Origin: Cordia subcordata
Lineage: Eukaryota > Streptophyta > Magnoliopsida > Boraginales > Cordiaceae
Direction: 5' to 3'
DNA: 64,000 nucleotides
Assembly: GCA_028554755.1 (NCBI GenBank)
Contig: JAPTOF010000002.1
Location: forward strand, 8,357,001-8,421,000
The notes beneath the pieces were generated by a model. That model was not told where the DNA came from and did not search any database. It saw only the letters and a program-made list of their open reading frames with translations. Of the stretch, positions 1-11,600 are shown piece after piece. How positions within the stretch are numbered: position 1 is the first letter of the stretch; each line of letters opens with the position of its first letter. Position numbers and translations under genes: made by a program.

Positions 1-772
1 TCATTTGGTTTAGAGCGCCAAAAGTTATAGTTTACTTGATTTCTTGGACACAACCTGCAGAATACATATTGTCTTGCGAACTAGACAGGACAGAGTGTTT
101 GATGCTGTTATTTAAGATGTTTCTATTGTCTAGTTGTCCCCAGAACTAACATTTTAGTTTTGGCAGAATCATGATGATCCTTATTTATTATGTGGGTTGA
201 CACCAATGTGATGTATTTCTGATTATGTAAAGTACCGTCTGACCTTATTACTTTGTCTTTCATAATATATGGTCATTGTTGGGTTCTAATTTCTTCTGTC
301 TATTGCTATATGGTTATGAGCTTGTCTTATTTTTTCACCGCCCCATACTTAATATAGTGGATAGCATGAGCTTGAATACTGGATATACCATTCAGAACCT
401 CTTTCACTTCATCCAGTACCACATGTAACAGCAGGGACCAGGGGGTTGGGAGAGTGTGGGGGGTGTTTTTTTGTTTTTCTGGGGCGTGTGCGCCGGGGGG
501 GGGGGGAGGGGGCGGTGTTTGTGGAGAAGAAACTCTCAGACTACATTATTGCCTTCAGCTGAAAAGTACTGTATATTGCATTCTAGCTTAGTGGAGGAGT
601 AAGTGCCCAACCAGATCATAACTGCCAGTCTGACAAGCTTAATGCTGCCAGACATTCATCTATTTCTTTTGCAGTTTGCAACTGTACCCCTTGAAAAGTC
701 TACACAGGATATAATATATTGATAATCATCCAAAAGTGTTTCTTAATCAGGTCTAACATTGTCCATTTGCAG
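1..772 (+). other. Presumed intron sequence of SKI3, no exon seen
   Basis: No stretch here reads as a TPR exon with proper splice sites. The DNA is AT-rich apart from a G-run around 490-512. Because the first recognisable SKI3 exon (773) starts mid-protein behind a good acceptor, this is most likely the intron before it, with the 5' exons outside the window. Confidence 0.6.
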
Positions 773-3700
773 CTCTACAGGCTAGACGGTCAAAAAGAAT
801 TGGCCCAACAAGCATTTGATCGTGCGAGAAGTATTGATCCTTCCCTTGCATTACCATGGGCTGGCATGACTGCTGATGCCAATGGCAGGTAATCTTTAAT
901 TTTAAATAGAAAATATAATATGTGATTATGCTTAGTGTCTTTGCATGGACTATATCCTTGTTGATTTTTTCAGGAAGCTCAAACCAGAAGAAGCATATGA
1001 GTGTTGTCTGCGGGCTGTACAGATATTTCCGGTGAGACCTCTTTCTCTCAAATCTTCTCCGTCCCTCCCTTCCTGCCCTCCTCTCTCTCTCCCCCCCAAA
1101 AAAACACGCATGCATACATGCAGGGGAGTTTTGTTTCTGTAATATCCTGAAACACTATGTTAGATTAACATGGAACTTTTTGACTTTCATTCTACCCGAG
1201 GTATTAATTATAATGTATGTCCAAATTTTGGTCATCTGCATGGTTTAATTGGAATATGCTACTTGTAGCAAAGCCCATTACTGTGCAGTTTCAATGACTG
1301 GTGGCATATCCAGTTGTCCTTAGCATTTAAAATGATGCTTTAGAGTCCTGGTTGATACGCTATTGATTATTGTAACTTATAATCTAGTTCTGCAGTATCG
1401 CCTAAAATTTTGATTATAATGCTGCTTTTAAGAATTTGAGGAGTTCTAAAAAGTACTATTTTTGAGCAGATTGCAGAGTTTCAAATTGGTCTTGCAAAAC
1501 TCGCTCTCACTTCTGGTCACCTGTTATCTCCAGAGGTATTAAGCAAGAACACTCGCTATATTCTATGAACGGTAGCGTGGGAGGTTTTGCTATAAGTGTG
1601 CAAGTAACTTTTTATAAGGATTGATAGGTGTTTGGAGCCATCAGGCAGGCTTTGCAGCGAGCACCTCAGTATCCCCAGTCCCATAATTTAAATGGGCTAA
1701 TCAGTGAGGCAAGAGGTGATTATCTGGGTGCTGTTGCCTCATACAGGCTAGCACGCTATGCATTGAGCTCTTTCGCTGGAGAAGCATCAAAGTTCTGTCT
1801 CCAAGATATATCAATTAATTTGGCCAGAGCCCTTTATAGGGTAATGTGTTTGATACTGTTTTTCTTATTGCCAACAAGATACATGCTTAATATCTTCCTT
1901 ATACCACCAGACTCTACCCTGTAATACTAAGAAATGTATCAATGAAATCATGATTATTTTTGCAGGCAGGGAATGCTAATGATGCAGTTGGAGAATGTGA
2001 AGATCTGAAGAAAGAAGGTATGGTTTAGTCTATTATAACTCAAGATTTGCTTGTTCGTTGTAAAGCTGCCTAAATAAGGAAAAATTTAGCAACATTATGC
2101 AAGCCAACGTGGAAGGTAGGGAAGCTAAAAATAATCTAGAATGTTCTAACTTCTCCACCCTCATTTCTTAATATCTTCTAGGTCTCCTCGACTAAGATTC
2201 TTTAAATATACATGAATTAAACATATGCCTCCTCCCAAGTGAAAGCTACTGACTGCCATTTGTCGAAAATAAAATAATATAAATGTCAAACTGCTTAGAG
2301 AAATCTTCAAGCAGTTATGCCAGATATGTTTTCAGGCATTCATGTGATTGACCATCCAGCTGATCTTATTGACTTTTTCTTTTTTCGCTCTAGCTGTTAT
2401 TATATTATTCCTGTAGTTAACTTCATGTGCTGTAAGGTACAGAGAATTATACTCTTACTAAACCTATACTGCTTCAATGTACTAGGTCTACTTGATATAA
2501 AGGGTCTGCAGGTATATGCTCTAAGTTTATGGCAACTGGGCAAGAATGATTTGGCACTGTCAGTTGCAAGAACACTTGCTGCAAGTGTTTTATCCTTGGA
2601 ACGTCCATTGGCTGCTTCCTCCATTACTTTCATCTGTAGGTTGCTCTACTACATTTCTGGTCAGGAATCAGCTACTTTAAGCATTTTGAAAATGCCGAAG
2701 GAATTGTTTCAGAGTTCAAAAATTAGTTTTGTAGTATCAGCTATTCATGCTTTGGATCAGAGTAGCCAGCTTGAATCAGTTGTCTCAAGCAGTCGCTCCT
2801 CTCTTACCTCAAATGAAGATATCATTGCAATGCATGTCCTAATAGCACTTGGCAAACTAGTATGTCTCTTACAGTACCTTTGCCAATTTTAAGCTTTCTA
2901 TTAGTAATTTAGTATGTTGGTGGGTTTTTTAAGTTTTGGGATAATGCTCATGAAGCAACCGCTTTTTGAGACTTGCAGGTCAAATTTGGGTCTAAATCTT
3001 GTCTTGCAATTCAGAAGGGAATTGATCACTTGAGGAAAGCTCTCCATATGTATCCTAATAGTCCTTTGATAAGGTTAGTCCATCTGGATGGCTCTCTGGA
3101 ATCCTTTTAGCAGTCATGAATAAGAGCTCCCTCTGCTGGATACTCTTGTGCCTAAACACATCTTTTAGTTATTTATTGCTCATAGTTATCAAACATGTTG
3201 CTCATTACTTGTAAAATATGATGGTATGACCACTGAGAACTCAACGACTAAATCTTTCTAAAATCTGTATCCGGGTGCCATCCATATGGCTGACACCACC
3301 TAATGTGTTAAGGCTTGGTTTAGTTTGGTTTCTTTGCTTTTTTGATGCTAGTGAGAAGAAAGAGTAACAGTTAGACAACCCTACCACTGATTAGGAGCAA
3401 TTTCTAGTTGTAAAATGAGGTTTAGAGTCATTTCAGTTTGTCAAACTAGCCACTGATTTGTGTGGAATAAGATTTAGTTCATTTCAGGATAATAAGAGGA
3501 TTAGAAGGTGGTACCATATTAGCACTTGTTTATTTGTAAAAGGAAAAGAAAGATACTATAGGATGATTCTCCACCAACATTGTTTCAATTTGTGATATGG
3601 TGTTCTTTCCCCGGATATGGTGTCCACCTCATAGAGTCTTGATTGTAATGTATTAATCATAAAACCTTGTCCTAGAATCCCTGAGTGAGTGAGAGGTGCA

Positions 3701-6700
3701 TGCATGTTACTGGTTACAAATGGTTATGTATATAAGAGACACAAGAAGTCTAAGTGTGCATGTTCTGTTAAGTGATCAGGTAGATGCTAGAATGTACTTC
3801 AAATAATTTAGTGCTGCACAAATTTATATTTTGCACTTGAAGATGTGATCATCTGAGCTCAATTTTCTCTTCACATTACAGTAGTGCAGGTATCAATTTT
3901 GAATGCTTGTATTTATTGGCTGTTCACTCATGTAGAGATTTTTTTTTTTTGAAAAAAAAAATACATTTTACCCTTACCCTCTCATGGGATTCGAATCTAG
4001 GTCATCACTCTTGGATTGAGTAGTTTCAACCATGTGAGCTACCCCCTAAACTCCTCATTGTCATGTAGAGATTATCATTTAGCAAAAGCATTTTTTGGCT
4101 TAAACATGTCCCTTGGAACAAATGCCAATCATATCTAATTCTTGCCATGCAATGTATGAGATAGTGATCAATTTGGAATGATGTTCTTTGTATTTCTCAT
4201 ATGTATTTATGTGTTTTAACACAAAATGTGGGGAGAAACTTGAATCTAATTCTTGTTTCCACAAGAATATTTGTTTATTTTTCTGAATAGATATATAATT
4301 GGCTTACATGTTGTAGAGACTTGATATTCATGCTTAAATAAAACATTTATGCGAATTAGGTACATAATTCTAGAAGGCATGGTATATTTCTACGAAATAT
4401 TATATTTGGAGAACTTTTGAAGATTTTTGCAGGTTAGACTAAATTCGATTCCAGAAATCCTAATATCCTAGCTGTAGAAAATAATAAAAGAATATCATCT
4501 GTTTGTAATAATTTAGAACTGAGTTCATCCAACATTGCCAACACGACTCTGCAGAACATTCTTATTTTTGTTGGAGACTGGTAAACTTGATATGATGTGC
4601 TTCAACTGTTATTTTCTGTTGACATATGGAAATTCCTGATCTGGAAATTTGTCATATGAGGCTACTCAATTTTAGTTGTATGCTAAATTTTGTTAAATGA
4701 TTCTGCTTAATGTTTGTGCCAGCATTACATTGCTGAAATTCTATGTCTTCACAACATTCAGAATAGCCATAGAAATAATGATTTTAAATCTTCAAGTGTA
4801 TTTATCTTAATGTTCTGTACTTGTTAATATATCTTATTGGAACATTTTTTCATTTTTGCTAACAGGAATCTACTTGGTTACCTCTTACTCCGTAGCAAAG
4901 AATGGAAAGATATTCACATTGCAGCTAGATGCTTCACTATAGAGCATTCTCACCGTCCGAAGGTGGATCACTTAAAATCTGCATATGAGATTGTTGGTGC
5001 AGGAGCAGTTGCTTGCTACACGACGGGATACTACAATGAGAAGCTCTCGTTCCCTACTTGTCGGGACCAGATGCTTCCTGGATCCAAAGCAATTAGACAG
5101 CTACAAAAGTATACTGCTGTCTCCTCCATGCCTTTGGAGTGTCTTTCTATGCCATGTGATAAACCACCTTATCCAGAATTGCCATGTGTTTGGGATATAC
5201 TTATATGACTTTACTTCTTGAACACACCTTTCACGTGCGAGCCTCTTGTGTGTGGTGAATGGTCACACAAATGGAAGTATTATTATGGGTGGCAGTAAAC
5301 CTTGATAACAGGACCTTTTCTATCACTGCATTCATATAAAATTATTTAACCATTTAGCTTAGGCTGATGAGTAGTAAGAGTATTTTATATCTTCACATTC
5401 TTTAGATTTGTACATGTGAATGACGTTTCTTTTCTTGTCCTTTTAATACAGTAACATGGCTGCTTTCCAGCTATATATGTGATCTATTTATTTTGCTGAA
5501 GCATCCTCTTTTAGGATTACCGTCATATTTCTTCTGTTATGAAAGTTCAATCACTCTTTATCCAATCTTTTCTGTAAATTTACAGGTGCTTGCGTCATGA
5601 ACCATGGAACCATAATGCGAGATATTTGCTTGTACTTTGTTATTTTCAGAAGGCACGTGAGGAGAGATACCCTCCACATCTTTGCAGTGCGATTGAGCGC
5701 TTGATAGGTGTAACTCTTTCTAATCTGTTTTATCTGGAGAAAGATTTATATCACCAATATAAAAGGTTTCAGCTTCTTCTTTGTTCTGCCGAGGTCTGTT
5801 TGCAGTCTGGAAACCGCAGTGGCTGCATTGAACATGCTAAAAGTGCTTCATTGCTTTTGCTTCCTGATGGCGCTCTTTTTTTCGCCCACTTGCTACTATG
5901 TCGTGCCTACGCTGTAGGGAATAATTTCATCAGCCTTAATGAAGAGTATAAAAGATGCATGGCGCTTAAAACTGACACTCATATTGGTTGGATGTGCCTT
6001 AAGTTCATTGAATGTCGATATGAACTCCAGTCTGGACCTGTTGGATTATCTCTGAGCTTTGAGGAGTGCTCCAAAGATATCAAGAACTCGTGGAATATGT
6101 GGTTGGCTGTATATAGTTTGGTACAGGGCTTGATTGCTATATGGACTGAGGATTTCCTTGTTGCAGAAGAGTTTCTCATGCAAGCTTGTTCCTTAGCCAC
6201 TAGTGAGAGTTGCTTTTACATTTGTCATGGTAATAAACCTATGGTCTTGCAAACAGATTTGGTATCTGATTTGTTTCTTTCTTCTTTTTTGCAATTTTCA
6301 TATTTTGTCTCATGGGGATTCTGTTTAACTTTAGCAAGCTGCTGCTCTATATCTGAAGCTATATCAGCTCTGAGAATTTGGGGATTCTGTAGACGTGATT
6401 TTGGGCTTGGGGGAAATGGAAGAAACCTATGACATCTAGTAGTAAGTTCTATAACATAAAATAGGCGTGTCTGTTTAGATAAGTGAGTGAAATAATGAGA
6501 AGCAAAAAAGGCAAAAGAATGTGACATCACTGGGTTAAAGCCATCAACATGTGTTTTTATTGTTTGTAAGTTTAATGGATTTTGACACCTTACTAGAGAT
6601 GAAATTGAGACAAGTTTGAAGAGTCACTCAATTTCTCCTTTTTCCTCTACTAATTACCAGTATGCTTTCCCATGTAAAATTATTGTGCTTTAGTGGTTAA

Positions 6701-7580
6701 TTGTATTTTTTATGATTTTAGGGGCCATCTGCATTGAGCTTGCCAAACGACAGTGTGATTCACAGTTCTTATATCTTGCCATCAGAAGTCTCAGGAAAGC
6801 AAAAGAGATGTCTCTCGTTCCCCTACCCATTGTCTCATTATTGCTGGCACAAGCAGAAGGAAGCCTCGGCTCTAAAGCAAAGTGGGAAAAAAACCTACAT
6901 GATGAATGGTTTTCGTGGCCTCCAGGTGTCATTTTTATTTTGGCACTTATATTGTTTTTGTCTTTGAACTCAATCTTTTAACGGCTTGATGCATGTTTGC
7001 GTGTACTTGTCGCCATCAATGGGAACCAGTAGGATTGCAAATTCTGCACAGCATAAACTCCTCTTGTTTACATAGCAAGTAATATTTGGCTAAGCGTTAG
7101 CATCATGGTGGAATATAAGTCGTAGGATATTTACATAAAGTTGCTTACTTCCACATTGTTCATGGGCCCGATCCTGGGCAATAAAATTATTTCTAAAGCA
7201 TCATGTAACATCCTTTTTGCTAATTTTTTCAGCTGTGCCCTCTTAAACGTTGGGCCTGATTTAAATCTAGAATATGGTTCACAATAATATAATCAGGGTC
7301 AAACTATATAGTTCTAATTATATGGTATTCTTAATATATTGTATTTTTTTTAATTAATTAATTATTATTATTATTTTTTATGTTTCTTGCAGAAATGAGG
7401 CCTGCTGAGCTCCTCCTTCAAATGAATTTGCTTTCTGTGCGGCAAGAGAACGGTTCGAATGTTTCATCTGCTCTGAAATTGGATCAGAATCCTCTAGGAT
7501 GGGTTCTTCGGGCAATCCACTTGAACCCTTCTTGTTTGAGGTATTGGAAAGTCTTGTGGAAGCTTTATGGAGCAAGATAG
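773..7580 (+). CDS. SKI3: SKI3 / TTC37-like TPR protein of the SKI complex, C-terminal 750 residues (5' partial)
   Basis: SKI3 is the tetratricopeptide scaffold that joins the SKI2 helicase to SKI8 and feeds mRNA to the cytoplasmic exosome for 3'-5' decay. Eleven phase-consistent exons can be read: 773-888, 974-1031, 1470-1535, 1628-1840, 1966-2017, 2486-2859, 2979-3073, 4866-5108, 5586-6229, 6722-6925 and 7393-7580 (stop TAG). They encode 750 residues, against roughly 1,170 for the Arabidopsis protein, so about the first third lies left of the window. Helical TPR-like stretches include [20 protein letters not shown] and, near the end, [18 protein letters not shown]. The family-typical C-terminus [13 protein letters not shown]...WKLYGAR is intact. 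The 1.8-kb intron 3074-4865 holds a SINE. The gene converges on the At1g76660-like gene, with stop codons about 1 kb apart. I see no frameshift or premature stop. The identification rests on remembered similarity to AT1G76630. Confidence 0.88.
3941..4060 (-). mobile_element. tRNA-derived SINE with 13-bp target duplication
   Basis: Read on the minus strand, this 120-bp insert starts with a tRNA-like head holding a box A (TAGCTCACATGG) and box B (GATTCGAATCCC), and ends in a T-run followed by an A-run. It is flanked by perfect 13-bp direct repeats TCATGTAGAGATT (3928-3940 and 4061-4073). Pol III promoter boxes, an A-rich tail and a long target duplication together define a SINE. It sits in a SKI3 intron, antisense to that gene. 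Confidence 0.85.
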
Positions 7581-8614
7581 ATATCTTATGGCACAAATCA
7601 GGAGAGGGAGAAACAATGAAGTGAAGATGGACTTGACATTGACCTTTGCTAACAGCTAATCTCAATCTCATTAAGCAAAAAGGAAAGATTTTGTCAGGGG
7701 GTCTCTTTGTTGGTGCATTTCAGTTGTTTGTAAATTGTACATTATTGATGATTGAATCAACTCGTGTAAACTGAATTGGCAATTTAAGTTGCAACCGGTT
7801 TTGTTGATTTATGTTCTCTTTACTTCTTCATGGATACACAACGAATGGGCTTCATCACCTACTTTCTGAAGGAGGATTGTTTAAGATTTTGAAGGAAGCT
7901 GAGAACCGGGAGGGTGAGAAGGCAGACATGGAAAGATTTTCGCTGAAAGTAGTCGATCCTGTATCTAAGAATTAAAGAGGGAGAATCTAAATTGAGCTTG
8001 TAATCTTTGTGTGTGTGTATCTACGATGTGACGAACACCTCTACCATGGTGGGACAATCGTTCATTGAGGTGGCCACTAGATATGCATTTCTCCATTAGT
8101 TTGGCCATGGAGTTGGCCAAGTCTAGCGTATAGTGTACGGCGAGACAAGGATCCATGGAGCCACCCAACTTCTGTCTGAACCACAGAGAGAGAGAGAGGA
8201 AATGCTAGGATCAGATTCCAGAACATAGAGACGGACAAGCAGCACTAAATTTTGTACAAAATGCATCATCTTAGTCAACATTACATTCCAAAAGTGGGCA
8301 CTTGGGCAACAGAATTTTGAAACACAAGCACACATCACCATTTACAAAAAAGTTCGATAACTGTTTCACAACGTAACGCCCACGTCTACGAAGTATCTTC
8401 TAGACTCATTACATAAACCTCCAAGAGCCATCAGTAGAAATTTAGAGAGAAAACATACATTCTTCAATTGGTCAAAGCATAACACAAGCGAGAGAAGGGG
8501 ACAGCAGAGGTTAGATCAGAGGTCAGATCACCTATCACGGAGAACATCCCAGAGGACATGAAACAAGAACAACCAGCTGCAAATTAACACCCGCGGGAAG
8601 CAGTATTCAGATTT
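7581..8614. other. Convergent 3' flanks of SKI3 and the At1g76660-like gene
   Basis: There is no coding potential here. The stretch should hold the SKI3 3' UTR and, on the other strand, the 3' UTR of the At1g76660-like gene. A short AG dinucleotide run lies near 8186-8200. I see no transposon in it. Confidence 0.6.
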
Positions 8615-11600
8615 CTAGTCATGCCATGCAACATCTCCTTTCCCTTCTCTTAAGCTTCTTCTTCTCCGATACTCAATTTCCGCATCAGAGTTTGATAAAC
8701 CAAGCTGATATTTCCTGCTACTTCTGGAAGTGTTCATCTTTGAAAAGATGTCATCATCATCACTAAGTGCATGGTTATTAAGTCCACTCTGCCGATAGAT
8801 ATCTCCTCGTTGCTTCTCTGAGATATGATCTGAGTCATATAAGGGGGGAAGGTCAGGTTTTGATTGCTAGAGACAAGACACTTAGAACAGACAATCATTT
8901 CAGGAATCAGTTGTTCATACACAGTGCAGTCTCTGAACTGTGTATTGAACCATTATCACTGTCAACAAAATTCAAAAACTTGGGCATCATTTTAACAATA
9001 GCTATCAAAGTTCAGTCCCTTAGTATACCAGTTCAACATGAAAATGATGGGAAACAGAGAACTGAACCACAATCATCACTTTAGACAGGCACCCAATGTA
9101 TCAATAATTAGTGGCTAAAGCACCAAACAAATGCAGCAACCTTGAGATCTTATAAAACTAGGCACTCCAATCAATTAGAGAAGCTTGGGACCCTCCAGTC
9201 ATCCTACCCAAGAACAGAGACAAATGAAAAGATACATAAGTAAAGAAGTTTTACCTTCAAGACCTTCGGATGGACTGCGGACTGGATAATTAGACCCCTC
9301 AACTTTTAACTCTGCCTTGGAGAACTCTGGACTAGGCAAAGGTTTCTGCACCTTCTGCAATTTTTGTTCCTCTTCTGTCGATGCATTTAATATGCTTTCC
9401 TCAAGCGGCTTATTGGAGGTGAAAGGTGTGATAGTAAAGGAGTCCTCCAGTCCATCAGATATCTCCACATACTGAGTTGTTGTGACAATTTCATCAGCAC
9501 TGAACCCGAAGGATGCTCGGTAAGCTTCTATCTCCTCGACATCTTGTTTGCATGGTTTACTCTGCCTGTTTTGATGCCCATTTCCAGCATTCGAGTAAGC
9601 ATCTGATTCACGGGAAACACTTAGCCTTCCACCAGAATGAGGAAAGGATGAGGGATCCAAATAGAATTGAGCAAATGTAGCGGGGCAAAAGAAATTTGAA
9701 TCTTGAGACATCTTGACACCAGAGGTTTCCAAACCAAATAACTGATCCGACTCAGAACTTCTATACTTATTGTCTTGGGCAGGAATAGAAGCATCCCACT
9801 GGGAGGGGAAATCCCTTTCAGCAAATGATGATGATAGATGGACACCTGAGGCCCTTGAAACAGGTGATCTGAGACTGCTTGCAGGACTTCCAGGATAAAG
9901 AGAATAGGTTGCGTGAAGGTCAATGTAATTGGTCTTGCCAGTGCTTTTAATATCCACAGCAGATGAAAGGAATTGAGCAAAAGGCACATCTGGTGAAGAG
10001 GGAGTAGTTAAGTGTGCCAATTCTGGTGGGGGTGTCAGAGGTGCAGTTGATGGCTCTGTTGTGAAGGTAGAGAAGACAGGCGGTGATACCAATTGCGTCT
10101 CATGAGCATATGGACCTGTGGCAAACATGGTGGAAGAAGGACCTCCAGGTGAGTTGGCTGACAAGAAACAGCTGGGCGACTGAGCTGTTGATGGCAGTGC
10201 TGAAGTTGAGAATGATGCGGGTGATGATGGTGGGGCTAAAAGAGATGGGCCCAGTGCAGTAGTCTGATTATTCAATCCAGCAGCTTGAGACCCATTTGAT
10301 TGATTTGCTGATGGATTGGCTTCAGGAATACGTGATGCAGGCACAATGCGCTTTCCACCTTTTTGTTTGCCAAAACAAGACAATCCACCCCAACATCCTC
10401 CCCATCGTTTACGCTGACAATCACCCAAACATTAGCTTCTAGTTGCAATCTGAAGAAACAGCAATCAAACAACCAAATGCTTCCAAAAATGACAATGACA
10501 AGTTTAGATACATGATACACAACCAAAGATGGTAAAAATATGAAAAGATAGCAGTTTAATTCACCATCAACATATTTATTTTACTATTCAAGCATAATTA
10601 AATGCAATGTTGGTAGTTCCGTACTTTCTCAAATTTAAATGTCAACCAATTCCAATGTCTGGGTTGCCTAGTGTGTGCAACTTAAGATAATACAGCAACT
10701 TATGATCATCCAATAAGATGTATAATTGTTGCAAAAATGAAGAAATCTTGAGATCTTCATCTTCCAATGAGTAATGAAGTTAGCTGCTTTACCACTAGAA
10801 TCACGTGTATGAGCTAACTTCCAGACAAATCTTGAGATCTGCTTAAGGTTGCATTTTGGAGGAGCAACATATTTCTGGCACCAAGTAATTCCACCACTCC
10901 TGCACCTTCTTTTAAAGGACTTATTTTTATTTTATTTTTATTTTTTTCAAGGACTTAGCCAGGACATAATTCTTCTCAACCCATATGCAAATTGAACCAA
11001 CCTGCCCTTTTCCTAATGTAGATGTCAAATGCTAGACAATACCGGCAATCAGGTCAAACAGTACATTACGCTTTAAGGGAGTCCATATCATAGACAGCTT
11101 CAATCTTTATCCATTTCTTGGATAAGTAGCAAGCTGTACTCTGCGACACTTAAATATCAAATTCTTTCCTTTCTGAAGATAATAGATCAAATAATATCAT
11201 TACTTTATATCTTGGTAAAAACATAATAATATCTCTTTCATTATTGGTTGAGGAGTAGAAACAAGTATCAAATAGAGATATTTAAAGATTAAGGAATAGT
11301 GCTAACTTTTCAAATAACTCATCACAACCTCATGAAACATTTTCTTCTTGTAAATGTCATTCAGTACTATAACACTGAATGCGAAGCAACCTCTTTATAT
11401 TTCAAGAAAACAAAGTAAGCGTCATCAAACGATCCTATTATCATTGAAATTTCAAATCATAAGTTTGAGGTCACACGCAAGGTCCAGAATGTTGCCTGAT
11501 GAATTTAGATAGCCTCAAATCCCCAAGCAAACAAATAAACATTAATACTTCCTCCCATATAGGTTTCTCAACTCCTTCGGGAACAGAATATTTTCTTTTC

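Noticed and set aside
6225..6530. Frame continuing past SKI3 exon 5586-6229
   Set aside because: It is read-through into an intron: GTAATA at 6230 is a donor in the right phase for the next exon at 6722.
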